NCBI RefSeq assembly: GCF_002024165.1
Contig: NZ_MWQN01000001.1
Coordinates: forward strand, 3,203,365 to 3,267,364
DNA: 64,000 nucleotides
From: Embleya scabrispora
GTDB taxonomy: Bacteria; Actinomycetota; Actinomycetes; Streptomycetales; Streptomycetaceae
Reading direction: 5' to 3'
A program made the position numbers and the translations under genes. A model generated the notes under the pieces. That model was not told where the DNA came from. It made no database searches and saw only the letters and a list, made by a program, of their open reading frames with translations. Of the stretch, positions 31,959 through 39,876 are shown piece by piece. Position 1 is the stretch's first letter. Every line of letters begins with the position of its first letter.

Positions 31959-33071
31959 CTACGCCGACTGGTGGGTTGGTTCCAGGGTTCGTGCCGGTTT
32001 GACGACCTTGAGCAAGGGGCCCGTGAGGGTGACCGCCAGCATGGCGGCGTCGTCTTCCAGTTTGCCGCCGACATGGGCGATGAGGGCCTGTTCGACGGCG
32101 TCCAGCATTCCGGCGGCGTCGTTGTGGGCGTGGGTGGCCAGGTGGCGGGCCAGGGGGTAGAAGGCGCCGGTCGTGTTGCGGGCCTCCGTGACGCCGTCCG
32201 TATGCATCAGGAGGACGTCGCCGGGGCGGAACGGGACCTGCTCCACCGTGCGCGCCGTGGCCGCCGGGAGCAGGCCCATGCCCAGCGGCAGGCCCGCCTC
32301 GGCGATCACCTCGCCGACCGTGCCGCCGCGCACGAGCAGCGGCGACGGATGGCCGCACGCCAGCACCTGCATCGTGCCCTCGCCGGGGCACAGCTCGACC
32401 ATCACGGCCGTCACGAAGTCCTCGGTGCCCAGTTGCCGGTTCAGGCTGCGATCCACCCGCGTGCCGACCTCCGCCAGGGTCGGCGCGTCGTAGGCCGCCT
32501 CGCGGAACGCGCCGAGCGTACGGGCCGCCATGTCGACCGCCTCCAGGCCCTTGCCGCGCACGTCGCCGAGCAGCACGCGCACCCCGTACGGGGTCTCCAG
32601 CACCTCGTACAGATCGCCGCCGATCGACGCCTCCTCGGCCGCCGCCCGGTACCGGACCGCGAAGCCGAACCGGCCGATCGCCCGGGGCACCGGCCGCAGC
32701 AGCGCCCGCTGGGCCACCTCCGCCACCGACTGCACCCGATGCAGCCGGGCGTCCTGGCGCCGCCGCTCCCAGCCGACCCAGCACCCGAACAGCGTCACGA
32801 TCAGGATGGCCGCCGAGACGCCGGTGGTGGACTTGTCCCCGCCACCGCCGTACACGTGCGGGTTCAGCAGGAGCCGGGTCGCCAGTGCCACCGCGCCGGC
32901 CGTCGCCGTCAACCACGGGCGGTAGGCCATCGCCACCACCGCCGGGACCGCGATCAGCACCGCGTGCATGTCCAGGTAGTCCGGGGCGAACGCCCGACTC
33001 ACCAGAACCGCGACGTAGAGGCCCACTGCCACCGGAACTGCTCGACGAGCGGGAAGCGCCAGGGCAGGCAT
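31959..33071 (-). CDS. Membrane-bound PPM-type (SpoIIE) serine phosphatase
   Basis: 370 residues. Three to four N-terminal membrane helices (to about 115; AVPVAVGLYVAVLVSRAFAP) lead to a SpoIIE/PP2C domain at about 150-365 with the metal-binding acids in SIGGDLYEV, LLGDVRGKGLEAVD, MHTDGVTEA and LEDDAAML. In streptomycetes such enzymes usually dephosphorylate anti-anti-sigma factors, so it may signal membrane stress to an alternative sigma factor. No anti-sigma gene lies beside it. ATG 33071 has only a weak AAGG upstream. Divergent from a TetR gene. Confidence 0.85.
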   Translation of the reverse strand: MPALALPARRAVPVAVGLYVAVLVSRAFAPDYLDMHAVLIAVPAVVAMAYRPWLTATAGAVALATRLLLNPHVYGGGGDKSTTGVSAAILIVTLFGCWVGWERRRQDARLHRVQSVAEVAQRALLRPVPRAIGRFGFAVRYRAAAEEASIGGDLYEVLETPYGVRVLLGDVRGKGLEAVDMAARTLGAFREAAYDAPTLAEVGTRVDRSLNRQLGTEDFVTAVMVELCPGEGTMQVLACGHPSPLLVRGGTVGEVIAEAGLPLGMGLLPAATARTVEQVPFRPGDVLLMHTDGVTEARNTTGAFYPLARHLATHAHNDAAGMLDAVEQALIAHVGGKLEDDAAMLAVTLTGPLLKVVKPARTLEPTHQSA

Positions 33072-33278
33072 GTATTCGGGACCTTTCGTCTTTCGTTGTC
33101 GCGCAGGAGGGGACGGGCCGACGACCAACGCCATCCATGGTCACCCGTACCGAGGTACACGGACAGGGGCGAAGGTCCCATTAGGTTCAAAACGTATCGA
33201 AACCTTGCCAAACAGGCACTTGACAGTGCCGCCATTCGGGTCGGAGGCCGGGCCGCGACCAGGCCCTATGCTGCGCCC

Positions 33279-33905
33279 ATGCCCCGTGACTCCGGCCCCA
33301 CCAGGCGCCGCATCGTCGAGGCCGCCGAGATCTTGTTCGCGCGGCACGGTCTCGACGTGCCGTTGCAGGACATCACCCGCGCGGCGGGGCAGCGCAATGC
33401 CGGTGCGATCCACTACCACTTCGGCGGGCGCGAGGGTTTGTTGCGGGCGATCGTCGAGCAGCACGTGCCGGTCGTGTACGCCCGCCGCCAGGCGCTGCTC
33501 GCCGCGGCCCGTGAGCGGCCGGAGCGGCTGTCCGGGTTCGCCCGCGCGATCGTGCTGCCGATCACCGAGTTGCTGAACGGCTCGCCGGCCGACCGGGCCT
33601 ACCTCCAGATCTCGGTGGAACTGCTGCGCGACACGACCTCGCCGGTGACCCCGCTGCTCGGCGGGGAGGACGTACAGGACGTGGTGGACGCGGTGGCCGC
33701 GGCCCGCCCCGACCTGGCCGCGACCGCGCTCCAGGCCCGCACCTTCCTGGTCACCCAGATGGTCGGCATGTTGTGCGCGGCGCGCGCCGCCCGGCACGAC
33801 CGCCCGCCGCGACCGGACGGGATCGCGCCGACCGGGCTGCTCGGCCCAGAGGCGTTCGACGACCACCTCACGGCGATCGTCGCCGGCGCCCTCGCCGGCG
33901 ACTGA
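33279..33905 (+). CDS. TetR-family transcriptional regulator
   Basis: 208 residues. TetR helix-turn-helix at about 9-55 (RRRIVEAAEILFARHGLDVP, GAIHYHFGGREGLLRAIVEQ), then an all-helical ligand domain. The gene ends 84 bases before the amidohydrolase and reads in the same direction. The palindromic stretch at 33938-33982 lies between them, so the regulator probably controls that gene (inference). The ligand is unknown. Confidence 0.88.
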   Translation: MPRDSGPTRRRIVEAAEILFARHGLDVPLQDITRAAGQRNAGAIHYHFGGREGLLRAIVEQHVPVVYARRQALLAAARERPERLSGFARAIVLPITELLNGSPADRAYLQISVELLRDTTSPVTPLLGGEDVQDVVDAVAAARPDLAATALQARTFLVTQMVGMLCAARAARHDRPPRPDGIAPTGLLGPEAFDDHLTAIVAGALAGD

Positions 33906-33937
33906 GCCGCGCCCGGCCGGGAATCCCTTGACTCCTT

Positions 33938-33982
33938 GTCCCTCTCGTATTAAACACAGCCTTTAATTTACGAGAGAGGGAC
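33938..33982. promoter_or_regulatory. Nested inverted repeats before the amidohydrolase gene
   Basis: GTCCCTCTCGTA (33938-33949) is mirrored by TACGAGAGAGGGAC (33969-33982) with a 2-base bulge. Inside them TTAAA-CACAGCC-TTTAA forms an AT-rich inner repeat. The position, immediately upstream of the 33990 start and after tetR, fits a repressor operator overlapping the promoter. Confidence 0.5.
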
Positions 33983-33989
33983 GCACGCC

Positions 33990-35693
33990 ATGGCGAACCA
34001 CGACCTGGTCATCAAGGGCGGCATCGTCGTCGACGGCTCCGGCAACCCGCGCCTTCGCGCGGACGTCGCGATCACCGACGGCGTGATCACCGCGATCGGA
34101 CGCGTCCCCGCCGAGGACGCGGATCGGGTGATCGACGCGACCGGGCTGATCGTCGCGCCCGGCTTCATCGACCTGCACACGCACTACGATGGCCAGGTCT
34201 TCTGGGACCCGTATCTGACCACGTCCGGCCCGCACGGGGTGACCTCCGTGGTCACCGGCAACTGCGGCTTCGGCTTCGCCCCGGTACGCGAGGACATGCG
34301 CGATCGCGCGATGTTGTCGATGACCGCCGTCGAGGACATCCCCACCGAGACCCTGCGCGAGGGCATGCCCTGGGACTGGGTCACCTTCCCCGAGTACCTG
34401 GACAGCGTCGAGCGCACCCCCAAGGCGGTCAACGTACTGCCCTACGTCCCGGTGAACCCGCTGCTGATCTGGGTGCTCGGCCTGGAGCGGGCGAAGGCCG
34501 GCGCACTGCCCACGGACGCCGAACACGCCGAACTGGCCCGCCTGTTGACCGAGGCGATGGACGCCGGCGCGGGCGGCTGGTCGGCGCAGTGCCTGGGCGA
34601 GCCGGGCAACCCGAACGGCCGGCTGATGCAGGGCGACTTCGACGGTACGCCTATGCCCACCGACATCATGTGGCCGCAGACCCGCCTGGCCCTGGCCGAG
34701 GCGCTGGCCGGACAGGGCCGAGGCTTCATGCAGGTGTCCGGTACGCAGATCACCGAGGAGGAGTACGAACACCTCGTCGAGGTCAGCGGCCGGCCGCTGA
34801 TCTGGAACGCGGTGATCGCCAACTCGCGCAGCGGCGGCCTGTACAAGCGCAAGATCGAGTGGCTGCGCCGCTGCCAGGAGCGCGGCATCCCGATCTACGG
34901 CCAGGCGATGACCACCGACGTCCCGGTGCCGTTCAGCTTCCTGTACGGCGGCGTGTCCACCCGCCCGCCGGTGGCCACGATCTTCGCGGCCGAGACCGTC
35001 GAGGCCAAGATCGCGCTGCTGAACGACCCGGCGATCCGCGCCGAACTGCGGGAATTCGACCCGCTGTTCTACCACCTGTACCCGGACATGAAGCTGCACC
35101 GCACCTTCACCGACGAGTACAAGCCGTACGAGGGCCTGTCGTTCAAGGAGATCGGCGCACGGCTCGACCGGCATCCGGTGGACGTGCTGTGCGACGTCAC
35201 CATCGCCGACGGGCTGACCACGGAGGTGCACACCGGCCAGTTCAACGCCACGTTGGAGGGCCTGAAGGAACTCGTGGACTACGAGTACCTGTTGCCCGGC
35301 CTGTCCGATGGCGGCGCACACCTCAAGACGCTGAGCGCGGGCATGTACGGCACCGAGTACATCGTCGAATACGTCCGCAAGCACGCCTGGACCTCACTGG
35401 AGCAGGCCCACTGGCGGTTGTCCGGACTGCCCGCCCGGTGTGCGGGCTTCACCGACCGCGGCGTGCTGCGCGTCGGCGCGGCGGCCGACATCATCGTCTA
35501 CGACTACGACGAACTGGCCTACGGTGACCCGAAGTTCGTCCACGACCTGCCCGGCGGCCAACTGCGTACCGTGATCGACGCGAAGGGCTACCGGCACATC
35601 CTGGTCAACGGCCGGGTGACGGTCGAGAACGACGAGCCCACCGGCGTGCACAGCGGCGAACTCCTGCGCCACGGAAGGGCGAACCCCCGCTGA
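33990..35693 (+). CDS. N-acyl-D-amino-acid deacylase-type amidohydrolase
   Basis: 567 residues of the amidohydrolase family 3 / D-aminoacylase group. MANHDLVIKGGIVVDGSGNP opens the small beta domain. The metal motif GFIDLHTHYDGQ is at about 58-69, GNCGFGFAPV follows, and SDGGAHLKTLSAGMYGTEY carries the conserved late Asp region. Members hydrolyse N-acyl-D-amino acids or related cyclic imides with one or two zinc ions. The upstream TetR gene and nested palindromes suggest substrate induction. Substrate specificity cannot be read from the sequence. Confidence 0.85.
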   Translation: MANHDLVIKGGIVVDGSGNPRLRADVAITDGVITAIGRVPAEDADRVIDATGLIVAPGFIDLHTHYDGQVFWDPYLTTSGPHGVTSVVTGNCGFGFAPVREDMRDRAMLSMTAVEDIPTETLREGMPWDWVTFPEYLDSVERTPKAVNVLPYVPVNPLLIWVLGLERAKAGALPTDAEHAELARLLTEAMDAGAGGWSAQCLGEPGNPNGRLMQGDFDGTPMPTDIMWPQTRLALAEALAGQGRGFMQVSGTQITEEEYEHLVEVSGRPLIWNAVIANSRSGGLYKRKIEWLRRCQERGIPIYGQAMTTDVPVPFSFLYGGVSTRPPVATIFAAETVEAKIALLNDPAIRAELREFDPLFYHLYPDMKLHRTFTDEYKPYEGLSFKEIGARLDRHPVDVLCDVTIADGLTTEVHTGQFNATLEGLKELVDYEYLLPGLSDGGAHLKTLSAGMYGTEYIVEYVRKHAWTSLEQAHWRLSGLPARCAGFTDRGVLRVGAAADIIVYDYDELAYGDPKFVHDLPGGQLRTVIDAKGYRHILVNGRVTVENDEPTGVHSGELLRHGRANPR

Positions 35694-35785
35694 CCCGAAC
35701 GCCCCCGCCGACTCGTACGCATGGATCCGCCCCGCGCCCGGGTAGGCATGCGTCACCGCGAACACGGACGAGCCAAGGGGGCGCG

Positions 35786-35857
35786 ATGTCGAGAAAGACC
35801 CGCAAGCGCAAGTCCCGTCGCAAGCACCGGGCCAACCACGGACACCGCCCGGCCTGA
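35786..35857 (+). CDS. Probable 50S ribosomal protein bL37
   Basis: 23 residues: a run of basic residues beginning MSRKTRKRKSRRK, then HRANHGHRPA. The small size, extreme basicity and the ANHG-RP ending match actinobacterial bL37, a tiny large-subunit protein found by ribosome structures. AAGGGGG precedes the ATG closely. Such genes are easily missed by gene callers. I rely on recall of the family pattern, so a homology check is needed to be certain. Confidence 0.65.
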   Translation: MSRKTRKRKSRRKHRANHGHRPA

Positions 35858-35873
35858 TCGCACCGACCCGGAC

Positions 35874-35906
35874 GCGCCGGCCGTCATCGAGGATGACCGC
35901 CGGCGC
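35874..35906. terminator. Bidirectional terminator
   Basis: GCGCCGG (35874-35880) pairs with CCGGCGC (35900-35906), and the inner GTCATC/GATGAC extends the stem, between the convergent bL37-like and SseB-like genes. Confidence 0.6.
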
Positions 35907-35929
35907 ATCCGGCCGTTTCGGCGCCGGCG

Positions 35930-36328
35930 TCAGCCGTACATCCGCCGCATCGCGAAGGCGATCATCTGCTCTATGGCCTTGGCGTCGAACATCACCCGGT
36001 GCTCGCCGTCGAGGTCGAGCACGAAGCCGTAGCCGTTGGGGAGCAGGTCGAGCACCTCGGCGCCGGTGACGGTGAAGTGTCTGGACTCCTCGCCGGCGTA
36101 CTTCTTGAGTTCGGCGAGGGAGCTGAACATCGGGATCACCGGCTCGGGGGTGTTGTGCAGGGCCAGGAAGCCCGGTCGATCCCCCCTCGGGCAGAAGACC
36201 TTCGACGCGATGAAGATGGACTGGAAGTCCTCGCCGTTCATGACGCCCGTGGCGAACGCGCGCACGGCGTCGGTGAGCGCCGGCGCCTCCGCCCGGGCCT
36301 GGGGTTCCTCGGTTGCGTAGCCGTACAC
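35930..36328 (-). CDS. SseB-like protein
   Basis: 132 residues that fit the SseB N-terminal domain: FATGVMNGEDFQSIFIASKV, the PVIPMFSSLAELKKYAG core, and the end segment GYGFVLDLDGEHRVMFDAKA. In actinomycetes these are small cytosolic proteins of unknown role, sometimes near ESX or enhanced-serine-sensitivity loci. GTG 36328 lacks a clear ribosome site. It converges on the bL37-like gene and is divergent from the acyl-CoA dehydrogenase. Confidence 0.75.
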   Translation of the reverse strand: MYGYATEEPQARAEAPALTDAVRAFATGVMNGEDFQSIFIASKVFCPRGDRPGFLALHNTPEPVIPMFSSLAELKKYAGEESRHFTVTGAEVLDLLPNGYGFVLDLDGEHRVMFDAKAIEQMIAFAMRRMYG

Positions 36329-36432
36329 ACCACGAGGCTAGCGGGTCCGCGGCCCGGGTTTGAGCCCTTGGTCGAGGCGGTCACATGTACCTGGTGGTAA
36401 CCCGATGGGAACCTCTCGGGGATTGAAAAAGT

Positions 36433-36475
36433 TACCCATGGGTACGATCATTATGTTACCGACCAGTACACTGGT
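36433..36475. promoter_or_regulatory. Two palindromes upstream of the acyl-CoA dehydrogenase
   Basis: TACCCATGGGTA (36433-36444) is a perfect 12-bp palindrome. ACCAGT-AC-ACTGGT (36462-36475) is a second one 17 bases on. Both lie 60-100 bases before the start of the dehydrogenase, where a fatty-acid-responsive repressor would bind. No regulator gene is adjacent. Confidence 0.45.
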
Positions 36476-36534
36476 TTCGGACGAGCAGTCCAGTCAGCGC
36501 AGTACACCGGACGCAACCACGGGCGGAGCCTGTC

Positions 36535-38361
36535 ATGGGTCACTACAAGTCGAATCTCCGCGACCTGGAGTTCAACCTGTTCGAGGTCTTCGGGCGCGAG
36601 CAGGTCTATGGCACGGGTCCGTTCGCGGACATGGACGTCGAGACGGCCAGGTCGATCCTGTCCGAGGTCGAACGCCTCGCCGTGAACGACCTCGCCGACT
36701 CCTTCGCGGAGGGCGACCGCAACCCACCCGTGTTCGATCCGGCGACGCACTCGGCCACGCTGCCCGAGGCGTTCAAGAAGTCGTACAAGGCCTACATGGA
36801 CTCCGAGTGGTGGCGCCTCGCGCTCCCGGAGAGCATGGGCGGCACCAACTGCCCGCGTTCGCTGCGCTGGTCGGTGGCCGAACTGGTGCTCGGCGCCAAC
36901 CCGGCGCTGTGGATGTACGCGGCGGGCCCCGACTTCGCCCAGGTGCTGCACACGCTCGGCACCGAGGAGCAGCGCAAGGTCGCCGGCTTCATGGTCGACC
37001 GCCAGTGGGGCTCCACGATGGTGCTGACCGAGCCCGACGCGGGTTCGGACGTCGGCGCGGGTCGGACCAAGGCGGTGCGGCAGGAGGACGGCACCTGGCA
37101 CATCCAGGGCGTCAAGCGCTTCATCACCTCCGGTGACCAGGACATGACCGAGAACATCATCCACCTGGTGCTCGCGCGCCCGGAGGGTGCGGGCCCCGGC
37201 ACCAAGGGCCTGTCGCTGTTCGTGGTGCCGAAGTTCCACTTCGACCCGGAGACCGGCGACCTCGGCGAGCGCAACGGCGCCTTCGTCACCAACGTCGAGC
37301 ACAAGATGGGCCTCAAGGTCTCCACGACCTGCGAGCTCACCTTCGGCGAGCACGGCATCCCGGCCGTCGGCACCCTGGTCGGCGAGGTGCACAGCGGCAT
37401 CGCGCAGATGTTCAAGATCATCGAGTACGCCCGGATGATGGTCGGCACGAAGGCCATCGCCACGCTGTCCACCGGCTACCTCAACGCGCTCGAGTACGCG
37501 AAGGAGCGCTACCAGGGCGCCGACCTCGCGCAGATGACGAACAAGGCCGCGCCGCGCGTGCCCATCACGCACCACCCGGACGTGCGCCGCTCGCTGCTCA
37601 CCCAGAAGGCGTACGTCGAGGGCATGCGCGCGCTGGTGATGTACACGTCCTCGTGGCAGGACCGGATCGAGGGCGCCGCGCTGGCCGGCGGCACGGACGA
37701 GACCGCGGACCGGGTCAACGACCTGCTGCTGCCGATCGTCAAGGGCTACGGCTCGGAGAAGTCCTACGAGCAGCTCGCCCAGTCGCTGCAGACCTTCGGC
37801 GGGTCGGGCTTCCTCCAGGAATACCCGATCGAGCAGTACATCCGCGACGCCAAGATCGACACCCTCTACGAGGGCACCACCGCGATCCAGGGCCAGGACT
37901 TCTTCTTCCGGAAGATCGTCCGCGACCAGGGCAAGGCGCTGACCGTGGTGGCCGGCGAGATCCAGGAGTTCATCGCCGCGAACGCCGAGGGCGAGCTGGC
38001 CGCCGAGGTCAAGCTGCTCGCGACCGCCGCCGAGGACGTCCAGGGCATGGTCGCCGCGATGATCAACCAGCTGATGGCGTCCGAGCAGGAGATCGACTCG
38101 ATCTACAAGGTCGGCCAGAACACCACCCGCCTGCTGCTGGCCGCCGGCGACCTGGTGGTCTCGTGGCTGCTGCTGCGCCAGGCCTCGGTGGCACTCACGA
38201 AGCTGGCCGGCACGCCCGGTCGCGACGAGGCGTTCTACCAGGGCAAGGTCGCCGCCGCGAAGCACTTCGCACGGGAGATCCTGCCGCTGCTCACCCCGCA
38301 GCGGCTGATGGTCGAGCAGATCGACAACACCCTGATGGAGCTTTCGGAGGCGGCTTTTTAG
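36535..38361 (+). CDS. Long-form acyl-CoA dehydrogenase (FadE-like)
   Basis: 608 residues, longer than the classical 380 because of an extra N-terminal segment and a C-terminal helical domain (about 470-600). The FAD/substrate signature [20 protein letters not shown] is near residues 160-180. [18 protein letters not shown] near 445 carries the catalytic Glu in YEGT and the FAD-binding end. It performs the first oxidation step of fatty-acid beta-oxidation on acyl-CoA, passing electrons to ETF. GGAG lies 6 bases before the ATG. A terminator follows, so it is probably monocistronic. Confidence 0.9.
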   Translation: MGHYKSNLRDLEFNLFEVFGREQVYGTGPFADMDVETARSILSEVERLAVNDLADSFAEGDRNPPVFDPATHSATLPEAFKKSYKAYMDSEWWRLALPESMGGTNCPRSLRWSVAELVLGANPALWMYAAGPDFAQVLHTLGTEEQRKVAGFMVDRQWGSTMVLTEPDAGSDVGAGRTKAVRQEDGTWHIQGVKRFITSGDQDMTENIIHLVLARPEGAGPGTKGLSLFVVPKFHFDPETGDLGERNGAFVTNVEHKMGLKVSTTCELTFGEHGIPAVGTLVGEVHSGIAQMFKIIEYARMMVGTKAIATLSTGYLNALEYAKERYQGADLAQMTNKAAPRVPITHHPDVRRSLLTQKAYVEGMRALVMYTSSWQDRIEGAALAGGTDETADRVNDLLLPIVKGYGSEKSYEQLAQSLQTFGGSGFLQEYPIEQYIRDAKIDTLYEGTTAIQGQDFFFRKIVRDQGKALTVVAGEIQEFIAANAEGELAAEVKLLATAAEDVQGMVAAMINQLMASEQEIDSIYKVGQNTTRLLLAAGDLVVSWLLLRQASVALTKLAGTPGRDEAFYQGKVAAAKHFAREILPLLTPQRLMVEQIDNTLMELSEAAF

Positions 38362-38438
38362 CTGGGACGGGACGGGCCTGGCCGGGCCGGACCTGGCTGG
38401 GCCGGACCTGGCTGGGCCGGGCCACAGGACACGACGAG

Positions 38439-38472
38439 GCGCCGCCTTTCGCTGGGGAGCGAGGGGCGGCGC
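38439..38472 (+). terminator. Terminator of the acyl-CoA dehydrogenase gene
   Basis: GCGCCGCC (38439-38446) pairs with GGCGGCGC (38465-38472), and the inner TTCGCT/AGCGAG extends the stem around GGGG. It is 78 bases past the stop, after a short GGCCGGACCTGGCT duplication. Confidence 0.65.
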
Positions 38473-38620
38473 TTTGTGGTGGGTGGGGGTGGGTGAGGGG
38501 GCTTGGGTGAGAGGGGCTTGGGCGGGCCGGGTCGCGCGGGGAGTGACTGGCGGGAGTTCGAGACGCGACGGGAGCGGAGGGTGGGGGCGGGGTGGCGCGG
38601 TGACAGATGGGTGGGGCCGA

Positions 38621-38935
38621 GTCGCGCGGGGAGAGACGGGTCGGGCCCAGTCGCGCGGGGAGAGACCGGTCGGGCCCAGTCGCGCGGGGAGAGACCGGTC
38701 GGGCCCAGTCGCGCGGGGAGAGACCGGTCGGGCCCAGTCGCGCGGGGAGAGACCGGTCGGGCCCAGTCGCGCGGGGAGAGACCGGTCGGGCCCAGTCGCG
38801 CGGGGAGAGACCGGTCGGGCCCAGTCGCGCGGGAGAGACCGGTCGGGCCCAGTCGCGCGGGGAGAGACCGGTCGGGCCCAGTCGCGCGGGGAGAGACCGG
38901 TCGGGCCGAGTCGCGCGGGGAGCATTGGGCCGGGG
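38621..38935 (+). repeat. Minisatellite: ten 29-bp units
   Basis: Units starting GTCGCGCGGGGAGAGACCGG begin at 38621, 38650, 38679, 38708, 38737, 38766, 38795, 38824, 38852 and 38881, with a partial eleventh at 38910. The unit is 29 bases except the eighth (28, one G fewer in its G run). Copies are almost identical inside the array and slightly diverged at both ends (GAGTCGCG instead of CAGTCGCG). There are no spacers, so it is not CRISPR. 29 is not a multiple of three, so reading frames cycle every 87 bases; no codon logic is evident. Confidence 0.9.
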
Positions 38936-38957
38936 CGGGGTCGTGTCGGCGGCGGCG

Positions 38958-39173
38958 GCTTTTTATTGGGCGCTCCGCGCCGGCTCGCGAGGCACCGCTT
39001 TTCTGCTCCCCCGCTTCGCTCCTCCGCAGAAAAGCGGCACCCCGCTCGCGGCTGTGCGCCCCTCCGCTTCGCTCCGGGTCGCCCAGCCTGAAAAAACAAG
39101 CGGCGGCTCCGCCGCTCTCCGCGCTTCGCGCGTCGATCACCACCTCGGCCCCACTCGTGGGCGCTGACGCGCC
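38958..39173 (+). repeat. Structured ~210-bp intergenic repeat, copy 2
   Basis: Same element as 28521-28728. The long hairpin here is CCGCTTTTCTGC (38995-39006) with GCAGAAAAGCGG (39026-39037), a perfect 12-bp stem that differs from copy 1 on both arms while the CCCGCTTCGCTCC loop stays constant. It ends with GGGCGCTGACGCGCC. It follows the minisatellite by about 20 bases. Confidence 0.75.
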
Positions 39174-39289
39174 GACGGGATGCACCAACGACTCGGGTCA
39201 CCGGGCAAGGCCCACATCGCGGCGGTGGCCAGGCGGGGTGGGACGCGCGTCGTGTCGCGAGCCTGGCCTCCCCGCCCCTCACCCCCGTG

Positions 39290-39509
39290 GCGCGTCAGCG
39301 CCCACGACCCGGGCCGCCCACGCGATCGACGCGCGAAGCGCGGAGAGCGGCGGAGCCGCGGTGTTGTGGGTCGGATGGCCCGGAGCGAAGCGGAGGGACA
39401 GCCGACCCCGAGCGAGGGGCCGCTTTTCTGCGGAGGAGCGAAGCGGGGGAGCAGAAAAGTGGTGCCTCGCGAGCCGGCGCGGAGCGCCCAATAAAAAGCC
39501 GCCGCCGCC
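39290..39509 (-). repeat. Structured ~210-bp intergenic repeat, copy 3 (inverted)
   Basis: Reverse-complement copy facing copy 2 across about 115 bases, making a large imperfect palindrome. The long hairpin is CCGCTTTTCTGC (39420-39431) with GCAGAAAAGTGG (39451-39462), paired except for one G-T. On the plus strand it ends in CCCAATAAAAAGCCGCCGCC, matching the start of copy 2. Confidence 0.75.
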
Positions 39510-39563
39510 ACCACGACCCCGGCCCACCCGATCCGCTCACCTCACGACCCCGGCTCCCGCACT

Positions 39564-39686
39564 CCACCCGCCTCGCTCAACGCCCGCCCCACCCACCTCG
39601 CGACTCCCGCCCGCCGCCACCCGCTCCACGCCCCTGCCCCCGCACCACCCGCCTCGCTCACCGCCCCACCCCACCCACCTCGCGAC
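39564..39686 (+). repeat. Short direct repeats before the aminopeptidase gene
   Basis: CCACCCGCCTCGCTCA at 39564 and 39645, and CACCCACCTCGCGAC at 39590 and 39672, give two units with an 81-82-bp period in a C-rich tract. No gene is supported between 38362 and 39876. Confidence 0.55.
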
Positions 39687-39876
39687 CTCGGCCGCGTACT
39701 CGGCTCCCCTCGCGGCTCGACCCCGTCCCCCACCCCCCGCGCGCCCGCAAGCCGGCTGAACCGAACCCGCCCGCTCGCCCTGCCCCGCCCGCTCCCGTCA
39801 TGCCCAGGCGTAGTCTCGACCGCGGACAACCGTCACGATCCTCGCGGCCGAACGGGCCGCGCAGCTTGGAGTACGC

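Noticed and set aside
38621-38935. CRISPR array
   Set aside because: 29-bp units are directly head-to-tail with no spacers and no cas genes nearby; it is a minisatellite.
38958-39509. Protein genes in the structured repeats (WALRAGSRGT-like frames)
   Set aside because: Open frames differ between copies and strands, whereas hairpins and paired changes are conserved, so RNA or DNA structure explains it better.
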